The notes beneath the pieces were generated by a model. The model saw only the letters and a list, made by a program, of their open reading frames with translations, ran no database searches and had not been told where the DNA came from. This document shows, in pieces, positions 10,351 to 21,920 of a stretch of DNA of 64,000 bases. Position numbers and translations under genes: made by a program. The DNA lies in the NCBI RefSeq assembly GCF_001704415.2, contig NC_030819.1, positions 87,083,272 through 87,147,271 of the forward strand. The letters run 5' to 3'. Position 1 is the first letter of the stretch. Every line of letters starts with the position of its first letter. The DNA is from Capra hircus (lineage: Eukaryota; Chordata; Mammalia; Artiodactyla; Bovidae).

Positions 10351-11496
10351 AGTGGAAAGAACTGAAATAGAGAAAAAGATAAAGGCTGATGGTTGAAGAT
10401 TTCAATTGGCCTTGCTTCAAGAATAAACCCATCTGTGCACAGGAGGTGAGAGCAGACATTACTGAGGAAATGTGTTAATCTGCTCTGTGTACCACAGGTA
10501 ATGTCCTGAATCTGCTTTCAAGTCTTGCCAATCTGCTGAGTTTCAGAAAAATTCAAAGCTTGCTTCCTTTTTTCTCTTCTCCTTCTTACTCCCTCTTCAT
10601 GGTAATTCTGTGTTTTGTTTTATTTTTTAAGGATAGACTTTAAATCCAAATAATTATAAAGTCTTAAAGTTTATTACCCAGAAATAAGATGACAGAGACA
10701 GGAAGTAGGAAGGAACTTTACTCTTAAAATTCTGGTTTTATCTATGAGTAATAGTAATATGAATCTTGAATCTTCACTAAACAAACTGGATATAGTTAAC
10801 TTTTAAAACTCACATTAAAATGAATAATTTTGCCATTTCATGACCAGTTTGTTGAGGCATTTGTTGTTGCCCTAACTTCTCAAAATGAACCATTGCTTCT
10901 CACCCAGTTTGTCAATTTCTAGTTTATGTGCTATGTTAAATATAACTAATAAATGCATATTGAATTTTGCTTTTAATAACTGGCAATCTCTCACAGTGTT
11001 TAAAGCATAAAAACAAATAATCAAAGAGAAAGAGAACAGTAATCTCTCCCTTGCTTTCCAATCCTGAAAGATTGATATTATCCAAGTGAAAAATGTTGTA
11101 TTCACTATGTAGGGAAATTTGAGGCACTACACATGACATAGATGATGAGTCTGAATTAAATGAGATAGGAATAGGAAACTTTGAAGTTTTGAGATAATAA
11201 TCTCCCAGATAAGGAAAAAGTGAATATCTTTACCTATATTTAACAACTAAGCAAGTCATCAAAGGCAAGAACACACTAGAAAAAATTACATGCATATGAT
11301 TTAATGAGTAATATTTTAAAATAAACATTACAATGATTTCTGATTTATTTGTATCTATCAGATGATGTGCATATTAGGTGCAATTAACCTTATCAGAAAG
11401 AATATTTCCAAAAGAATTTGTTTTCATTGGCCTGGGCTAACAGATTTCACACACTTAACTCTGGATTATGATATAAACAGAAGATATTAATATACT
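10351..11496. other. Single-copy AT-rich spacer
   Basis: No recognised element. Overlapping minus-strand frames at 10872-11139 are short, AT-rich and without known domains. Confidence 0.45.
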
Positions 11497-11503
11497 AATA
11501 TGA

Positions 11504-11940
11504 TTTTTCCAGTGGTCATGTATGGCTGCAAGAGTTGGACTGTGAAGAAGGCTGAGTGCCAAAGAACTGATGCTTTTGAACTGTGGTGTTGGAGAACACT
11601 CTTGAGAGTCCCTTGGACTGCAAGTAGATCCAACCAGCCCATTCTAAAGGAGATCAGCCCTGGGTGTTCTTTGGAAGGAATGATGCTAAAGCTGAAACTC
11701 CAGTACTTTGGCCACCTCATGCAAAGAGTTGACTCATTGGAAAAGACTCTGATGCTAGGATGAATTGGGGGCAGGAGGAGAAAGGGGCGACAGAGGATGA
11801 GATGGCTGGATGGCATCACCGACTCAATGGACGTGAGTTTGAGTGAACTCTGGGAGTTGATGATGGACAGGGAGGCCTGGCGTGCTGCAATTCATGGGGT
11901 CGAAAAGAGTCGGACATGACTGAGTGACTGATCTGATCTG
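11504..11940 (+). mobile_element. BovB LINE 3' fragment (type 1)
   Basis: Encodes, in broken frames, the end of the BovB polyprotein: VMYGCKSWTVKKAECQ, then [20 protein letters not shown]. The 3' tail is tgatctgatctg, not the usual CTGAA run. The 7-mer aatatga occurs at 11497-11503 and 11941-11947 and fits a short target duplication. 5'-truncated, so only the region past the RT remains. Confidence 0.9.
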
Positions 11941-12098
11941 AATATGAATTACTTCCTAGAATTTTCCACTTGTTTAAAAAATGAATAGAAAATTAAATTC
12001 ATCCTTATTGAAATTCAACATACATATAATAAAATGCCTCTTTTTTAACATACCATTCAATGAGCTTTAGCAAGTATATACAACAAGAATTGTACAAA

Positions 12099-12142
12099 TC
12101 ATGTTGTATACAAGTGTATACTCATGTTTGTATACAACATGA
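12099..12142. repeat. 15-bp perfect inverted repeat
   Basis: tcatgttgtatacaa (12099-12113) and ttgtatacaacatga (12128-12142) are exact reverse complements separated by 14 nt. It lies inside the old L1 3' UTR. Role unknown. Confidence 0.9.
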
Positions 12143-12340
12143 GTAACTGTTTTAATGAAGATATAGAATATATGAATTTGTTTATCCATTCATCTGTTGA
12201 TAAACATTTGGATTATTTTCAGTTTGGGGCTATTATTATTGAAACTGTGATGAATGTTTATGTACAAGTTTCTATGGAACTTTTATTCCTTTTTGATACA
12301 TATCTAAGAGAGGAATTGCTAAATCACATGGAAGGTATAT

Positions 12341-12562
12341 GACTTCCCCACTGGCTCAGAGGTAAAGAATCTGCCAGCCAATGCCTTCCAATGCAGAAGA
12401 CACAGATTCAATCCCTAGGTTGGGATCGGGAAGATCCCTTGGAGAAGGAAATGGCAATTCACTGTGGTATCCTTGACTGGAAAAGCCCATGGACAGCAGA
12501 GCCTGGAGGTCCACAGAGTTGAAAAGGGTTAGACACGGCTGAATGACTAAAAAACAACAATA
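12341..12562 (+). mobile_element. Bov-tA SINE inserted in the old L1
   Basis: tgacttccccactggctcag head, gattcaatccctaggttggg internal region, and gacacggctgaatgactaa tail with an A-rich end. Flanked by atggaaggtatat (12328-12340) and atgaaaggtatat (12563-12575), 12 of 13 identical. Confidence 0.9.
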
Positions 12563-12764
12563 ATGAAAGGTATATATTAAACTTTATAAGAAACTGCTAA
12601 ATCTAAAAAAAAAGTTGATTCTTTCATATTTACAGAGAGTAAATTTCAATTTCTTTTCATAAGAATTTAAACACCTTTCATGACGAAAAGAGTCTGGTCT
12701 CAAGTTGTTTTCCTTTGTTCTGATGGCATATTCAACTAGCATCAGGGTCTACTGCCATGTTCAC

Positions 12765-13598
12765 ATCAAGATTAATTTGACTTCTGGTGCAAGATGGCAG
12801 TGTAGACGGACATGTGCTCACCTCCTGCAAGAACACCAAAATTGCAACTAGCTCTTGAACAAACATTGACAAGATGATGCTGGAACCCATCAATGAAAGA
12901 TATCCCATGTTCAAAGACAAAGAAGCATCACCGAGATGGAAGGAAGGTCACAACAATGATAAAATCAAACCCCATACCTGCCAGGTGGGTGACTCACAAA
13001 CTGGAGAATAATATTACCAAAGAAATTACACACTGCTGTGAAAGTTCTGAATCCCATGTCAGGCTTTCCAGACTGAGAATCCAACAAATGGACTGGGAAT
13101 CCCCAAAGAATCTGGACTTGGCTGCCAGAAGGATTTGATTATAGGACTTCTACATGACTGGGGGAAACAGACACTCCAGTCATGGAGAGCACAAACAAAA
13201 TCTTGTGCAAACCAATACCCAGAGGAAAGAAGCCACAACTCCACAGACAACTGAGGCAAAGCAACATGCTAGTTTTGGAGGGTCTCTTGTGAAGGTGTGG
13301 GTTGCCAGGGACTTGGGATAGGGAAGGGGGCACTTGGCAGCATCAGCCAGAAATGTTACCTTTGGTATAAACCCTCTTGGAAGTCACGATTAACCCTACC
13401 AAGAGCACATAGACCCCAGGGCTGGGTCCTCAGGCCAAACAACTACAACAGAGGGAGTAGAGCAACACCCATCAGCAGATAATTGGATTAAAGCTTTACA
13501 GAGCAAGGCCCTGCCCATCAGAGCAAGACCCAGGTGTTTGTTGTTTTTTTTTTTCCTATCACCAGTCCATAATATCAGAAAGCGTACACAAGCCTCTT
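12765..13598 (+). mobile_element. Ruminant L1 5' UTR fragment
   Basis: Starts with the L1 5' end phrase caagatggcagtgtagacgg (about 12788), continues through acacactgctgtgaaagttc and ctgagaatccaac, and ends in ctatcaccagtccataatat and cacaagcctc, just where a minus-strand BovB begins. The same blocks recur at 57007-57790. No ORF1 or ORF2 of this copy is visible downstream, so it is a 5' fragment cut off at its 3' side. Short frames in it are not coding. Confidence 0.7.
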
Positions 13599-15175
13599 TG
13601 TTGTTGTTCAGTCATTCAGTCATATCTGACTTTTTGCAACATCAAGGACTGCATCACACCAGATTTCCTCATCCTTCACCATTTCACAGAGCTCTCTCAA
13701 ATTCATGCCCATTGAGTTGGTCATGCCACTCAACCATTTCATCTTGTGTCATCCCCTTCTTCTTCTGCTTTCAATCTTTCCCACCATCAGGGTCTTTTAT
13801 AATGAGTCAGTTATTTGCATTAGGTGGCCAAAACATTGGAACTTCAATTTCAGAATCAGTCCTTTCAATAAATATTCAGCATTGATTTCCCTTAGGTTTG
13901 ACTGGTTTGATCTCCTTGTAGTCCAAAAGACACTCAAGAGTCTTCTCCAACACCACAGATGAAAAGCATCAATTTTTCAGTGCTCATTTTTCATGACGTA
14001 CTCTGCATATAAGTTAAATAAGCAGGATGACGATATACAGCCTTCACAGTACTCCCTTCCCAATTTAGAATCAGTCCACTTGTCTTGGAAAGAATTTCTT
14101 TGGAAGGAATGATGCTAAAGCTTAAACTCCAGTGCTTTGGATACCTCAGGCGAAAAGTTGACTAATTGGAAAAGACTCTGATGCTGGGAGGGATTGGGGC
14201 AGGAGGAGAAGGGGACGACAGAGGATGAGATGGCTGGATGGCATCACTGACTCGATGGACGTGAGTCTGAGTGAACTCGGGGAGATGGTGATGGACAGGG
14301 AGGCCTGGCGTGCTGCGATTCATGGGGTGGCAAAGAGTCGGACACGACTGAGCGACTGAACTGAACTGAACTTGTCTTGGCTTTCCAAGATGTCTGGCTC
14401 TAGGAGAGTATTCACACCCTCATGGTTATCTGGGTCATGAAGGTCTTTTTTCTATAGTTTTGTGTATACTTGCCACCTGTTTTTAATATCTTCTGCTTCT
14501 GTTAGGTCCGTACTGTTTCTGTCCTTTATGGTGCCCATCTTTGCATGTTCAAATGTTCCCTTAGTATATCTAATTTCCTTGAAGAGATCTCTAGTCTTTC
14601 CCATTCTATATTTCTCCTGTATTTCTTTGCACTGATCCCCGAGGAAGGCTTTCTTATCTCTCCATGCTATTCCTTGGAACCCTGCATTCAAATGGGTATA
14701 TCTTTCCCTTTTTCCTTTGCCTTTATCTTCTCTTCTTTTCTTAGCTATTTGTAAGATCTCCTCAACAACCATTTTGCTCTTTTGCATTTATTTTTCTAGG
14801 GGATGGTCTTGGTCACTGCCTCCTGTACAATGTCATGAACCTCCATCCATAATTTTTAAGGCATTCTGTCTATCAGATCTAATTCCTTGAATCTATTACT
14901 TCCATTGTATGTTTTAAGGGATTTGATTTAGGTCATACCTGAATGGTCTAGTGGTTTTCCCTACATTCTTCAATTTAAGTCTAAACTTTACAATAAGGAG
15001 TTCATGATCTGAGCCACAGTCAGCTCCTGGTCTTGTTTTTGCTGACTGCATAGAACTCCTCCATCTTTGGCTCCAAAGAATATAATCAATCTGACTTCAG
15101 TATTGACCATCTGGTGATGTCCCTGTGTAGTGTCTTCTCTTGTGTTGCTGGAAAAGTGTGTTTGCTGGGACCACA
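13599..15175 (-). mobile_element. BovB LINE (type 2), internally deleted and interrupted
   Basis: Read on the minus strand, 15175 to 14381 is the end of the endonuclease domain and the endonuclease-RT linker (LISPCY-type shadow frame opposite; sense peptide IARKDKKAF-like at 14640-14700). 14088 to 13599 is the RT end and 3' UTR. The RT palm between them has been lost: the sequence jumps from the 'catgacgtactctgcat' block to 'cagtgctcatttttcat'. A plus-strand BovB fragment has landed at 14089. The 3' end carries gttgttgttcagtcattcag. Not able to move. Confidence 0.88.
14078..14380 (+). mobile_element. BovB 3' fragment (type 1) nested in an opposite-strand BovB
   Basis: Insert at 14089-14369 flanked by exact 11-bp copies acttgtcttgg (14078-14088 and 14370-14380). 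Ends gactgaactgaactga, the typical BovB tail. Contains only the terminal 280 bp, past all catalytic motifs. Confidence 0.93.
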
Positions 15176-15286
15176 GAGTTTAGAAAATGATAAAACGTAG
15201 AAATATTTTCTATATTAAATGACACTATATGTGTAAACACCAATGTTATATTTTGAATATAGAGTTAAGATTTCTGGGAAGGATTA

Positions 15287-15710
15287 GTTCAGTCGCTCAA
15301 TGTGTCCAATTCTTTGTGACACCATGGACTGCAGCACACCAGGCCTCCCTGTCCATCATCAACTCCCAGAGTTTACTCAGATGTCCATTGAGCCGGTGAT
15401 GCCATCCAACCATATCATCCTCTGTCGTCCCCTTCTCCTCCTGCCTTCAATTTTCACCAGCATCAGGGTTTTTACCAATGAGTCCATTCTTCTCATCAGA
15501 TGGCCAAAGTATTGGAGTTTCAGCTTCAGGATCAGTCCTTCTGATGAAAATTCAGGACTGATTTGCTTTAGGAAGGACTGGCTGGATATTTTTGCAGTCC
15601 AAGGGACTCTCAAGAGTCTTCTCCAACACCACAGTTCAAAAGCATCAATGCTTCGCTGCTTGCTTTCTTTATAGTCCAACTCTCACATCCATACATGACT
15701 ACTGGAATCT
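15287..15710 (-). mobile_element. BovB 3' fragment (type 2)
   Basis: Minus strand encodes, with few breaks, the C-terminal region [18 protein letters not shown] and [20 protein letters not shown] (a 100-codon frame at 15377-15679). 5'-truncated at the tacatgactactgg block. The plus-strand 124-codon frame opposite is antisense. Confidence 0.9.
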
Positions 15711-16054
15711 CTCATAAATTCTTGAACTTCAAATTGAGCCCAAAATTGAGGCTAATTTTCCATCAGTGCTTGGTAGACCTCATAAAATGATCCCAAAGTT
15801 TACCACTTAAGAACAAACAAGAGTAAAGTGTCCAACACCCAGTTCAAGAAAGGTTGTCCACCCAAATTACACTCTGAAAAGAATGCAGGGTGACAATAGC
15901 ATGAAGCACTTTGGTTAAAAAAAAAAAAAAAAAAAGGTCCTTAGGTTGTTCGATGCACATCTCAGGGAGAATTTCAATGACCTCAGATTCTTACATTTTT
16001 CCTTATATAAGAAAGTACTACAATCATTAACTTGAGATATCTGTTGTTTATAAT
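15711..16054. other. Spacer with an A18 tract
   Basis: Between two BovB copies. A run of about 19 A at 15917-15935 follows non-repetitive sequence (15711-15916), which could be the 3' end of an unrecognised retrotransposed transcript. No polyadenylation signal is evident just upstream. Confidence 0.4.
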
Positions 16055-16254
16055 CAGCAGAGGAAAAGAACAGAATGGGAAAGACTAGAGATCCCTTCAA
16101 GAAAATTAGAGATACCAAACATTCATGCAAAATATTAAAGGAAGAATTACCAAGGAGAACATATTTCATAGCCAAAGATGGGCCTCATTATAAGGATAGA
16201 CAATGGGTAATGCAGAACGCCAAGAGAAGCAAGAAGATATTGAAAGAAGAACGT

Positions 16255-16911
16255 GGTGGAATGCAACTAGACAGCCACTATGAGAATAGACTAAAACACA
16301 TTGAAAAAGATGCCTCATACCAGCATCCACTGCTATATAACAGAGGAAACAGAATTGAAAAGACACATATACCCAATGTCATTCAGCACTGTTATAATGC
16401 CAGGAGATGGAAGCAACCTAGATGTCCATCAGCAGATGAATGGATAAGAAGCTGTGGTACATATACACATGAATTCCAGCATTGAAAAGAATACGTTTGA
16501 ATCAGTTCTAATGTGATGGATGAAACGAGCGATTATACAAAGTGAAGTAAGCCAGAAAGAAAAACACATACAGTATACTAATGCATATATATGAATTAGA
16601 AGATGGCAATGATGACCTGTATGCAAGACAGCAAAAGAAACACAGATATGTAGAGCAGACTTTGGACTCCGAGGGAGAGGAGAGGGTGGGATGATTCGGA
16701 GAATGGCATTGAACATGCATACTATCATGTAGAAACGAATCGCGGTCTATGTCCAATGCAGGATACAGGATGCTTGGGTGGTGCACAGGGATGACCAGAG
16801 GATGGGAAACAACCCGTGGTGGATTCATGTCAATGTATGGCAAAACCAATACAGTATTGTAAAGTAAAATAAAGTAAAAATAAAAACAACTAAGGCAAAA
16901 AAAAAAAAAAG
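16255..16911 (+). mobile_element. L1 3' end nested in BovB
   Basis: From ggtggaatgcaactag, through atggaagcaacctagatgtc, to the 3' UTR (gcaagacagcaaaagaaac, gggtgggatgattcgg, ccgtggtggattcatg) and an A tail at 16898-16911. It is the last part of ORF2 plus 3' UTR. No clear target duplication is visible; the host BovB resumes almost exactly where it left off. Confidence 0.92.
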
Positions 16912-16913
16912 AA

Positions 16914-18236
16914 TACACAGAAGAACTGTACAAAACAGATCTTCATAACCTGGATAATCACAATGGTATGATCACTCATCTAGAGCCAGACATCTTGGAA
17001 TGTGAAGTCAAGTGAAAGCATCACTACGAACAAAGCTAGTAAAGGTGATGCAATTCCAGGGGAGCTATTTCAAATCCTTAAAGATGATGCTGTGAAAGTG
17101 CTGCACTCAATATGCCAGCAAATTTGGAAAACTCAGCAGTGGCCACAAAAGGAAAAGGTCAGTTTTCATTCCAATCCCAAAAAGGCAATGCCAAAGAATG
17201 CTCAAACTACCACACAATTGCACTCATCTCACATGCTAGTAAAATAATGCTCAAAATTCTCCAAGCCAGGCTTCAACAATATGTGAACCATGAACTTCCC
17301 GATGTTCAAGCAGGTTTTAGAAAAGGCAGAGGAATCAGAGATCAAATTGCCGACATTCGCTGGATCATGGAAAAAGCAAGAGAGTTCCAGAAAAATATCT
17401 ATTTCTGCTTTATTGACTATGCCAAAGCCTTTGACTGTGTGGATCACAATAAACTGGAAAATTCTTGGACAGATGGGAATGCCAGACCACCTCACCTGAC
17501 TCTTGAGAAATCTGTATGCAGGTCAGGAAGCAACAGTTAGAACTGGACATGGAACAACAAACTGGTTCCAAAAAGGAAAAGGAGTATGTCAAGGCTTTAT
17601 ATTGTCACCCTGCTTACTTAACTTCTATGCAGAGTACATCATGAGAAATGCTGGACTGGAAGAAACACAAGCTGGAATGAAGATTGCCTAGAGAAATATC
17701 AATAACCTCAGATATGCAGATGACACCACCCTTATGGCAGAAAGTGAAGAGGAACTAAACAGCCTGTTGTTGAAAGTGAAAGAGGAGAGTGACAAAGTTG
17801 GTTTAAAGCTCAACATTCAGAAAACGAAGATCATGGCATCCAGTCCCATCACTTCATGGAAAATAGATGGGGAAAAAGTGGAAACAGTGTCAGAGATTAT
17901 TTTTGGGGGGGCTTCAAAATCGCTGCAGATGGTGACTGCAGCCATGAAATTAAAAGACGCTTACTCCTTGGAAGAAAAGTTATGGCCAACCTAGATAGTA
18001 TATTCAAAAGCAGAGACATTACTTTGCTGACTAAGGTCCGTCTAGTCAAGGCTATGGTTTTTCCAGCGGTCATGTATGGATGTGAGAGTTGGACTGTGAA
18101 GAAGGCTGAGTGCCAAAGAATTGATGCTTTTGAACTGTGGTGTTGGAGAAGGCTCTTGAGAGCCCCTTGGACTGCAAGGAGATCCAACCAGTCCGTTCTG
18201 AAGGAGATAGCCTTGGGATTTCTTTGGAAGGAATGA
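16914..18236 (+). pseudogene. BovB reverse transcriptase pseudogene
   Basis: RT blocks appear in order but in different frames: QAGFRKGRGIRDQI (about 17300-17345), motif A FCFIDYAKAFDCVDHNKL (about 17400-17453), motif B region LLNFYAEYIMRNAGL (17605-17660), motif C with tatgcagatgacacc (YADD, about 17716), then [20 protein letters not shown]. There is an in-frame stop just before motif C (atgaagattgcctag) and several frameshifts. In a live element this domain reverse-transcribes the BovB RNA at the nick; here it cannot. Confidence 0.88.
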
Positions 18237-18549
18237 TGCTAAAGCTGAAACTCCAGTACTTTGGACACCTCACGCAAAGAGTTGACTCATTGGAAAAGAC
18301 TCTGATGCTGGGAGGGATTGTGGGCAGGAGGAGAAGGGGGCAACAGAGGATGAGATGGCTGGATGGCATCACTGACTCGATGGACGTGACTCTGAGTGAA
18401 CTCCGGGAGTTGGTGATGGACAGGGAGGCCTCATGTGCTGCAATTCATGGGGTTGCAAAGAATCGGACACGACTGAGTGACTGAACTGAACTGAACTGAG
18501 TAATATTTTACCATAATATGTGCTTGACTTATATAAATCTTATATAAAT

Positions 18550-18682
18550 TGATTTCTCCCCTACCTCTTTGGATCAGTTTTCTCAGAGCTTACTGAGCAA
18601 CTATTTCCCAGGCTTTAGTTCTCAGTAAGACCCTGAATAACATTTAAACTCACAGCTCTCATGTGTGCATTTTTTTAAGTCA
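18550..18682 (+). mobile_element. Possible endogenous-retrovirus LTR end (R/U5-like)
   Basis: ggatcagttttctcagagc, then cccaggctttagttctcag, a 'gaccctgaataacatttaaa' polyadenylation-like stretch, and tcacagctctcatgtgtgca, in the order seen in the 3' part of some ruminant ERV LTRs. No second LTR or gag-pol sequence is present. Resemblance only. Confidence 0.4.
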
Positions 18683-19046
18683 AATACTTATAAAACAACT
18701 ATAAAAAGCATATGAGAGATGATTGTCCCATGCATATCATGAAAACAGATCTACTCTTGGATGTAATTCTGAATTGGCTATGTTACATCTATTTCCCCTG
18801 TGATCAACACAGTGACATTGTCTACTAGGGAACCATTCATCCATCTAACACATGAAATCAACCTTGTTTTCATATACTAATTGGCCAACAATCATATCAA
18901 ATTACCTGGGAGACTGAAGAGGAAGCTGATGAGTTCCCCTCTGGCTCTCAGTTCTATATTTAAATACTAAAGTATGTGGGTCAGTTTTATTTTTCTTTGT
19001 TTTTGTTTGTTTGTTTCTTTGTTTTGATTCTTGGTGTTTGATTATA
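18683..19046. other. Single-copy AT-rich spacer
   Basis: No recognised element or exon; a (TTTG)n-like run at about 18998-19025. Confidence 0.45.
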
Positions 19047-19260
19047 GGGATTCCCCAGTGGCTCAAAGGTGAAGAATCATCCTGAAATGCATGCAGGAGC
19101 TGCAGAAGACCCAGGCTGGATTCCTGGGTAGGGTAGGGTCCTGTATGCCAATCCACTCCAGTATCCTTGTATGGGAAAATCCCATGGACAGAGGAGACTG
19201 GTGGGCTTCAGTCCATAGGGTCACAAAGAAGTACACATGACTGAAGAGCCTTAGCACACA
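19047..19260 (+). mobile_element. Bov-tA SINE
   Basis: gggattccccagtggctc head, accaggctggattcctggg-like internal region, ccaatccactccagtatcc body and catgactgaagagccttagc tail. Confidence 0.85.
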
Positions 19261-19857
19261 TGCATGCACATTCAATTATACCTTAAATTATTTAAGTCTA
19301 CTCTGTGTCATCAATCTTATAGCTCTCTGGTGTGGAAACTAGGAGTAAGACAAGGCCTTAATAGAATAAATATTCAGTGACTACCAGTCTTCAGACTACC
19401 AAAAACAATTGGCATCATCCAGTTTGTAAACCAAAATCATGGTTCGGTACACCATCTGATTTCCTCTTACATTTGGAGCTAAAGTTAAGCCCATGCTACA
19501 TAGTGTTAGCCATGCTAGCAAAGTAATGCTCAAAATCCTCCAAGCCACGCTTTTAACAACATGTGAATCATGAATTTCAAGATGTTCAAGATGGATTTAT
19601 TTTTCTTAATTTTTTTCTTCCTAAATCTTTTTATTTTAAATTATTTAATAATGTTTTATTATCTCCAAACGCTGGTTTGTTAATGATTTATAGCTTGCCA
19701 TGCTTTGATTTCCTACAATGTGCATATAAAGTAGACATTATCATAATCAACTTAACTCTTGACTCAAAATTACTCTTTGGTGGGTATGTTATACCCACTA
19801 TGTAGTATGCCTACAAGAAACTATTCTTAAACCTGTTCAAGTAAGTTATATTTATTA

Positions 19858-20887
19858 GGTATTTGTATACTTTTATTTATCTATTTATTTTTACTTTATA
19901 ATATTGTATATTGTATTGATTTTGCCATACATTGACATGGATCCACCATGGGTGTACATGTGTTACCCATCCTGAACCTCCCTCCAACCTCCCTCCCCAT
20001 CCCATCCCTCTGGGTCATCCCAGTGCACCAGCGCCGAGCATCCTGTCTCATGCATTGAACCTGGACTGATGACTCGTTTCATATATGAAAATTTACATGT
20101 TTTAATGCCTTTCTCCCATATCTTCCCACCATCGCCCTCTCCCACAGAGTCCAAAAGTCCGTTCTATACATCTAGGTCTCTTTTGCTGTCTCACATACAG
20201 GGTCATCGTTACCATATTTCTAAATTCCATATATATGCATTAGTATACTGTATTGGTGTTTTTCTTTCTGGCTTACTTCACTCTGTATAATAGGCTCCAG
20301 TTTCATCCACCTCATTAGAACTGATTCAAATGTATTCTTTTTAATGGCTGAGTAATATTCCATTGTGTATATGTACCACAGCTTTCTTATCCATTCATCT
20401 GCTGATGGACATCTAGGTTGTTTCCATGTCCTGGCTATTATAAACAGTGCTGCAATGAACATTGGGGTACACGTGTCTCTTTCAAATCTGGTTTCCTTGG
20501 TGGGTATGCCCAACAGTGGGACTGCTGGGTCGTATGGCAGTTCTATTTCCAGTTTTTTAAGGAATCTCCACCCTATTCTCCATAGTGGCTGTACTAATTT
20601 GTATTCCCACCAACAGTGTCAGAGGGTTCCCTTTTCTCCACACCCTCTCCAGCATTTCTTGCTTGTAGACTTTTGGATATCAGCCATTCTGACAAGCATG
20701 AGATGGTACCTCATTGTGGTTTTGATTTGCATTTCTCTGATAATGAGTGATGTTGAGCATCTTTTCATGTGTTTGTTAGCCATCTGTATGTCTTCTTTGG
20801 AGAAATATCTGTTTAATTATTTAGTGCACTTTTTGATTGGGTCATTTATTTTTCTGGAATTCAGCTGCAGGAGTTGCTTGTAAATTT
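19858..20887 (-). mobile_element. L1 3' end nested in BovB
   Basis: Antisense L1: 3' UTR (ttgccatacattgacatgg, ccacatcc-type GC block at 19975-20060), then ORF2 C-terminus: tccattgtgtatatgtacca, acatctaggttgtttcc, ccaccaacagtgtcagag, ending at agctgcaggagttgcttg. 5'-truncated in ORF2, about 1 kb. The 172-codon plus-strand frame at 20365-20883 is antisense to ORF2. Confidence 0.93.
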
Positions 20888-21920
20888 TTGCAGAGGAACC
20901 AGAGATCAAATTGCCAGCATCTGCTGGATGTTGAAAAAGCAAGAGAATTCCAGAAAAACATCTGTTTTATTGACTATGCCAAAGCCTTTGACAATATAGA
21001 TCACAACAAACTGTTGAAAATTCTTAAAGAGATGGGAATACCAGACCACCTAACATGCCTCCTGAGAAGTCTGTATGCAGGTCAAGAAGTAAAAGTTAGA
21101 AGCAGAGATGGAACAACAGACTGGTTCCAAACTGGGAAATGAATATGTCAATTCTGTATATTGTCACCCTGCTTATTTAAATTATATGCAGTGTACATCA
21201 TGATAAATGCTGGACTGAATTAAGCACAAGCTGGAGCGATTGTGCAAGATTGCTGAGAGAACTATCAATAACCGCATATATGCAGAGGACACCACACTTA
21301 TGACAGAAAACAAAGAAGAACTAAAGAGCCTCTTGATGAAAGTGAAAGAGGAGAGTGAAAAGTTAGCTTAAAACTCAACATTCAGAAAACTAAGATCATG
21401 TCATCTGGTCCCATCACCTCTTGGCAAGCAGATGGGGAAACAGTGGAAACAATGACAGACTTTATTGTTTCGGGCTCCAAAATTACCACAGATGGTGACT
21501 GCAGCCATGAAATTAAAAGATGCTTGCTCCTTGGAAGAAAAGTTATGACCAAACTAGACAGCATATTAAAAAGCAGAGACATTATTTTGCCAACAAAAGT
21601 CCATCTAGTCAGTTATGGTTTTTCCAGTAGTCATGTATCGATGTGAGAGTTGGACTATAAGACAGCTGAGTGCCAAAGAATTGATGCTTTTGAACTGTGC
21701 TGTTGAAGAAGACTCTTGAGAGTCCCTTGGACTGCAAGAAGATCCAACCAGTCCATCCTAAAGGAAATCAGTCCTGAATATTCATTGGAAGGACTGATGC
21801 TGAAACTGAAACTCCAATACTTTGGCCACCTGATGCGAAGAACTGACTCATTGGAAAAGACCCTGATGCTGGGAAAGATTGAAGGTGGGAGGAGGAGACA
21901 ACAGAGGATGATATGATTGG
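20888..21920 (+). pseudogene. BovB reverse transcriptase pseudogene with altered motif C
   Basis: Motif A is intact in the 101-codon frame 20837-21142 (CFIDYAKAFDNIDHNKL). Motif B carries breaks, and motif C reads tatgcagaggac, that is YAED where YADD is expected, which removes a metal-binding aspartate. The C-terminal region follows with [20 protein letters not shown] at 21796-21855. Multiple stops. A decayed polymerase. Confidence 0.85.

Larger units (their letters stand above)
11960..12610 (-). mobile_element. Old L1 (L1M-like) 3' end, split by a Bov-tA
   Basis: Antisense L1 signals: ttatccattcatctgttgat, acatttggattattttcagt, then tgatgaatgtttatgtaca and gaattgctaaatcacatgg. After the SINE at 12341 the L1 resumes with ggtatatattaaactttata and agaaactgctaaatc. 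This is the C-terminal end of ORF2 and the 3' UTR, far more diverged than the cattle-type L1s elsewhere in the window. Confidence 0.7.
16055..18498 (+). mobile_element. BovB LINE (type 1), 5'-truncated, split by an L1
   Basis: Begins in the endonuclease-RT linker (gaacagaatgggaaagact), is broken by an L1 3' end at 16255-16911, resumes with gaatacacagaagaactgta, and runs without a large gap to the tail gactgaactgaactgaact near 18498. It contains the RT palm and the C-terminal region. Stops and frameshifts abound, so it is a dead copy. Interruption by L1 shows L1 was still active after this BovB landed. Confidence 0.92.

Noticed and set aside
20365..20883. 172-codon plus-strand frame that looks like a membrane protein
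   Set aside because: It is antisense to L1 ORF2; similar hydrophobic shadows occur opposite every L1 in the window.
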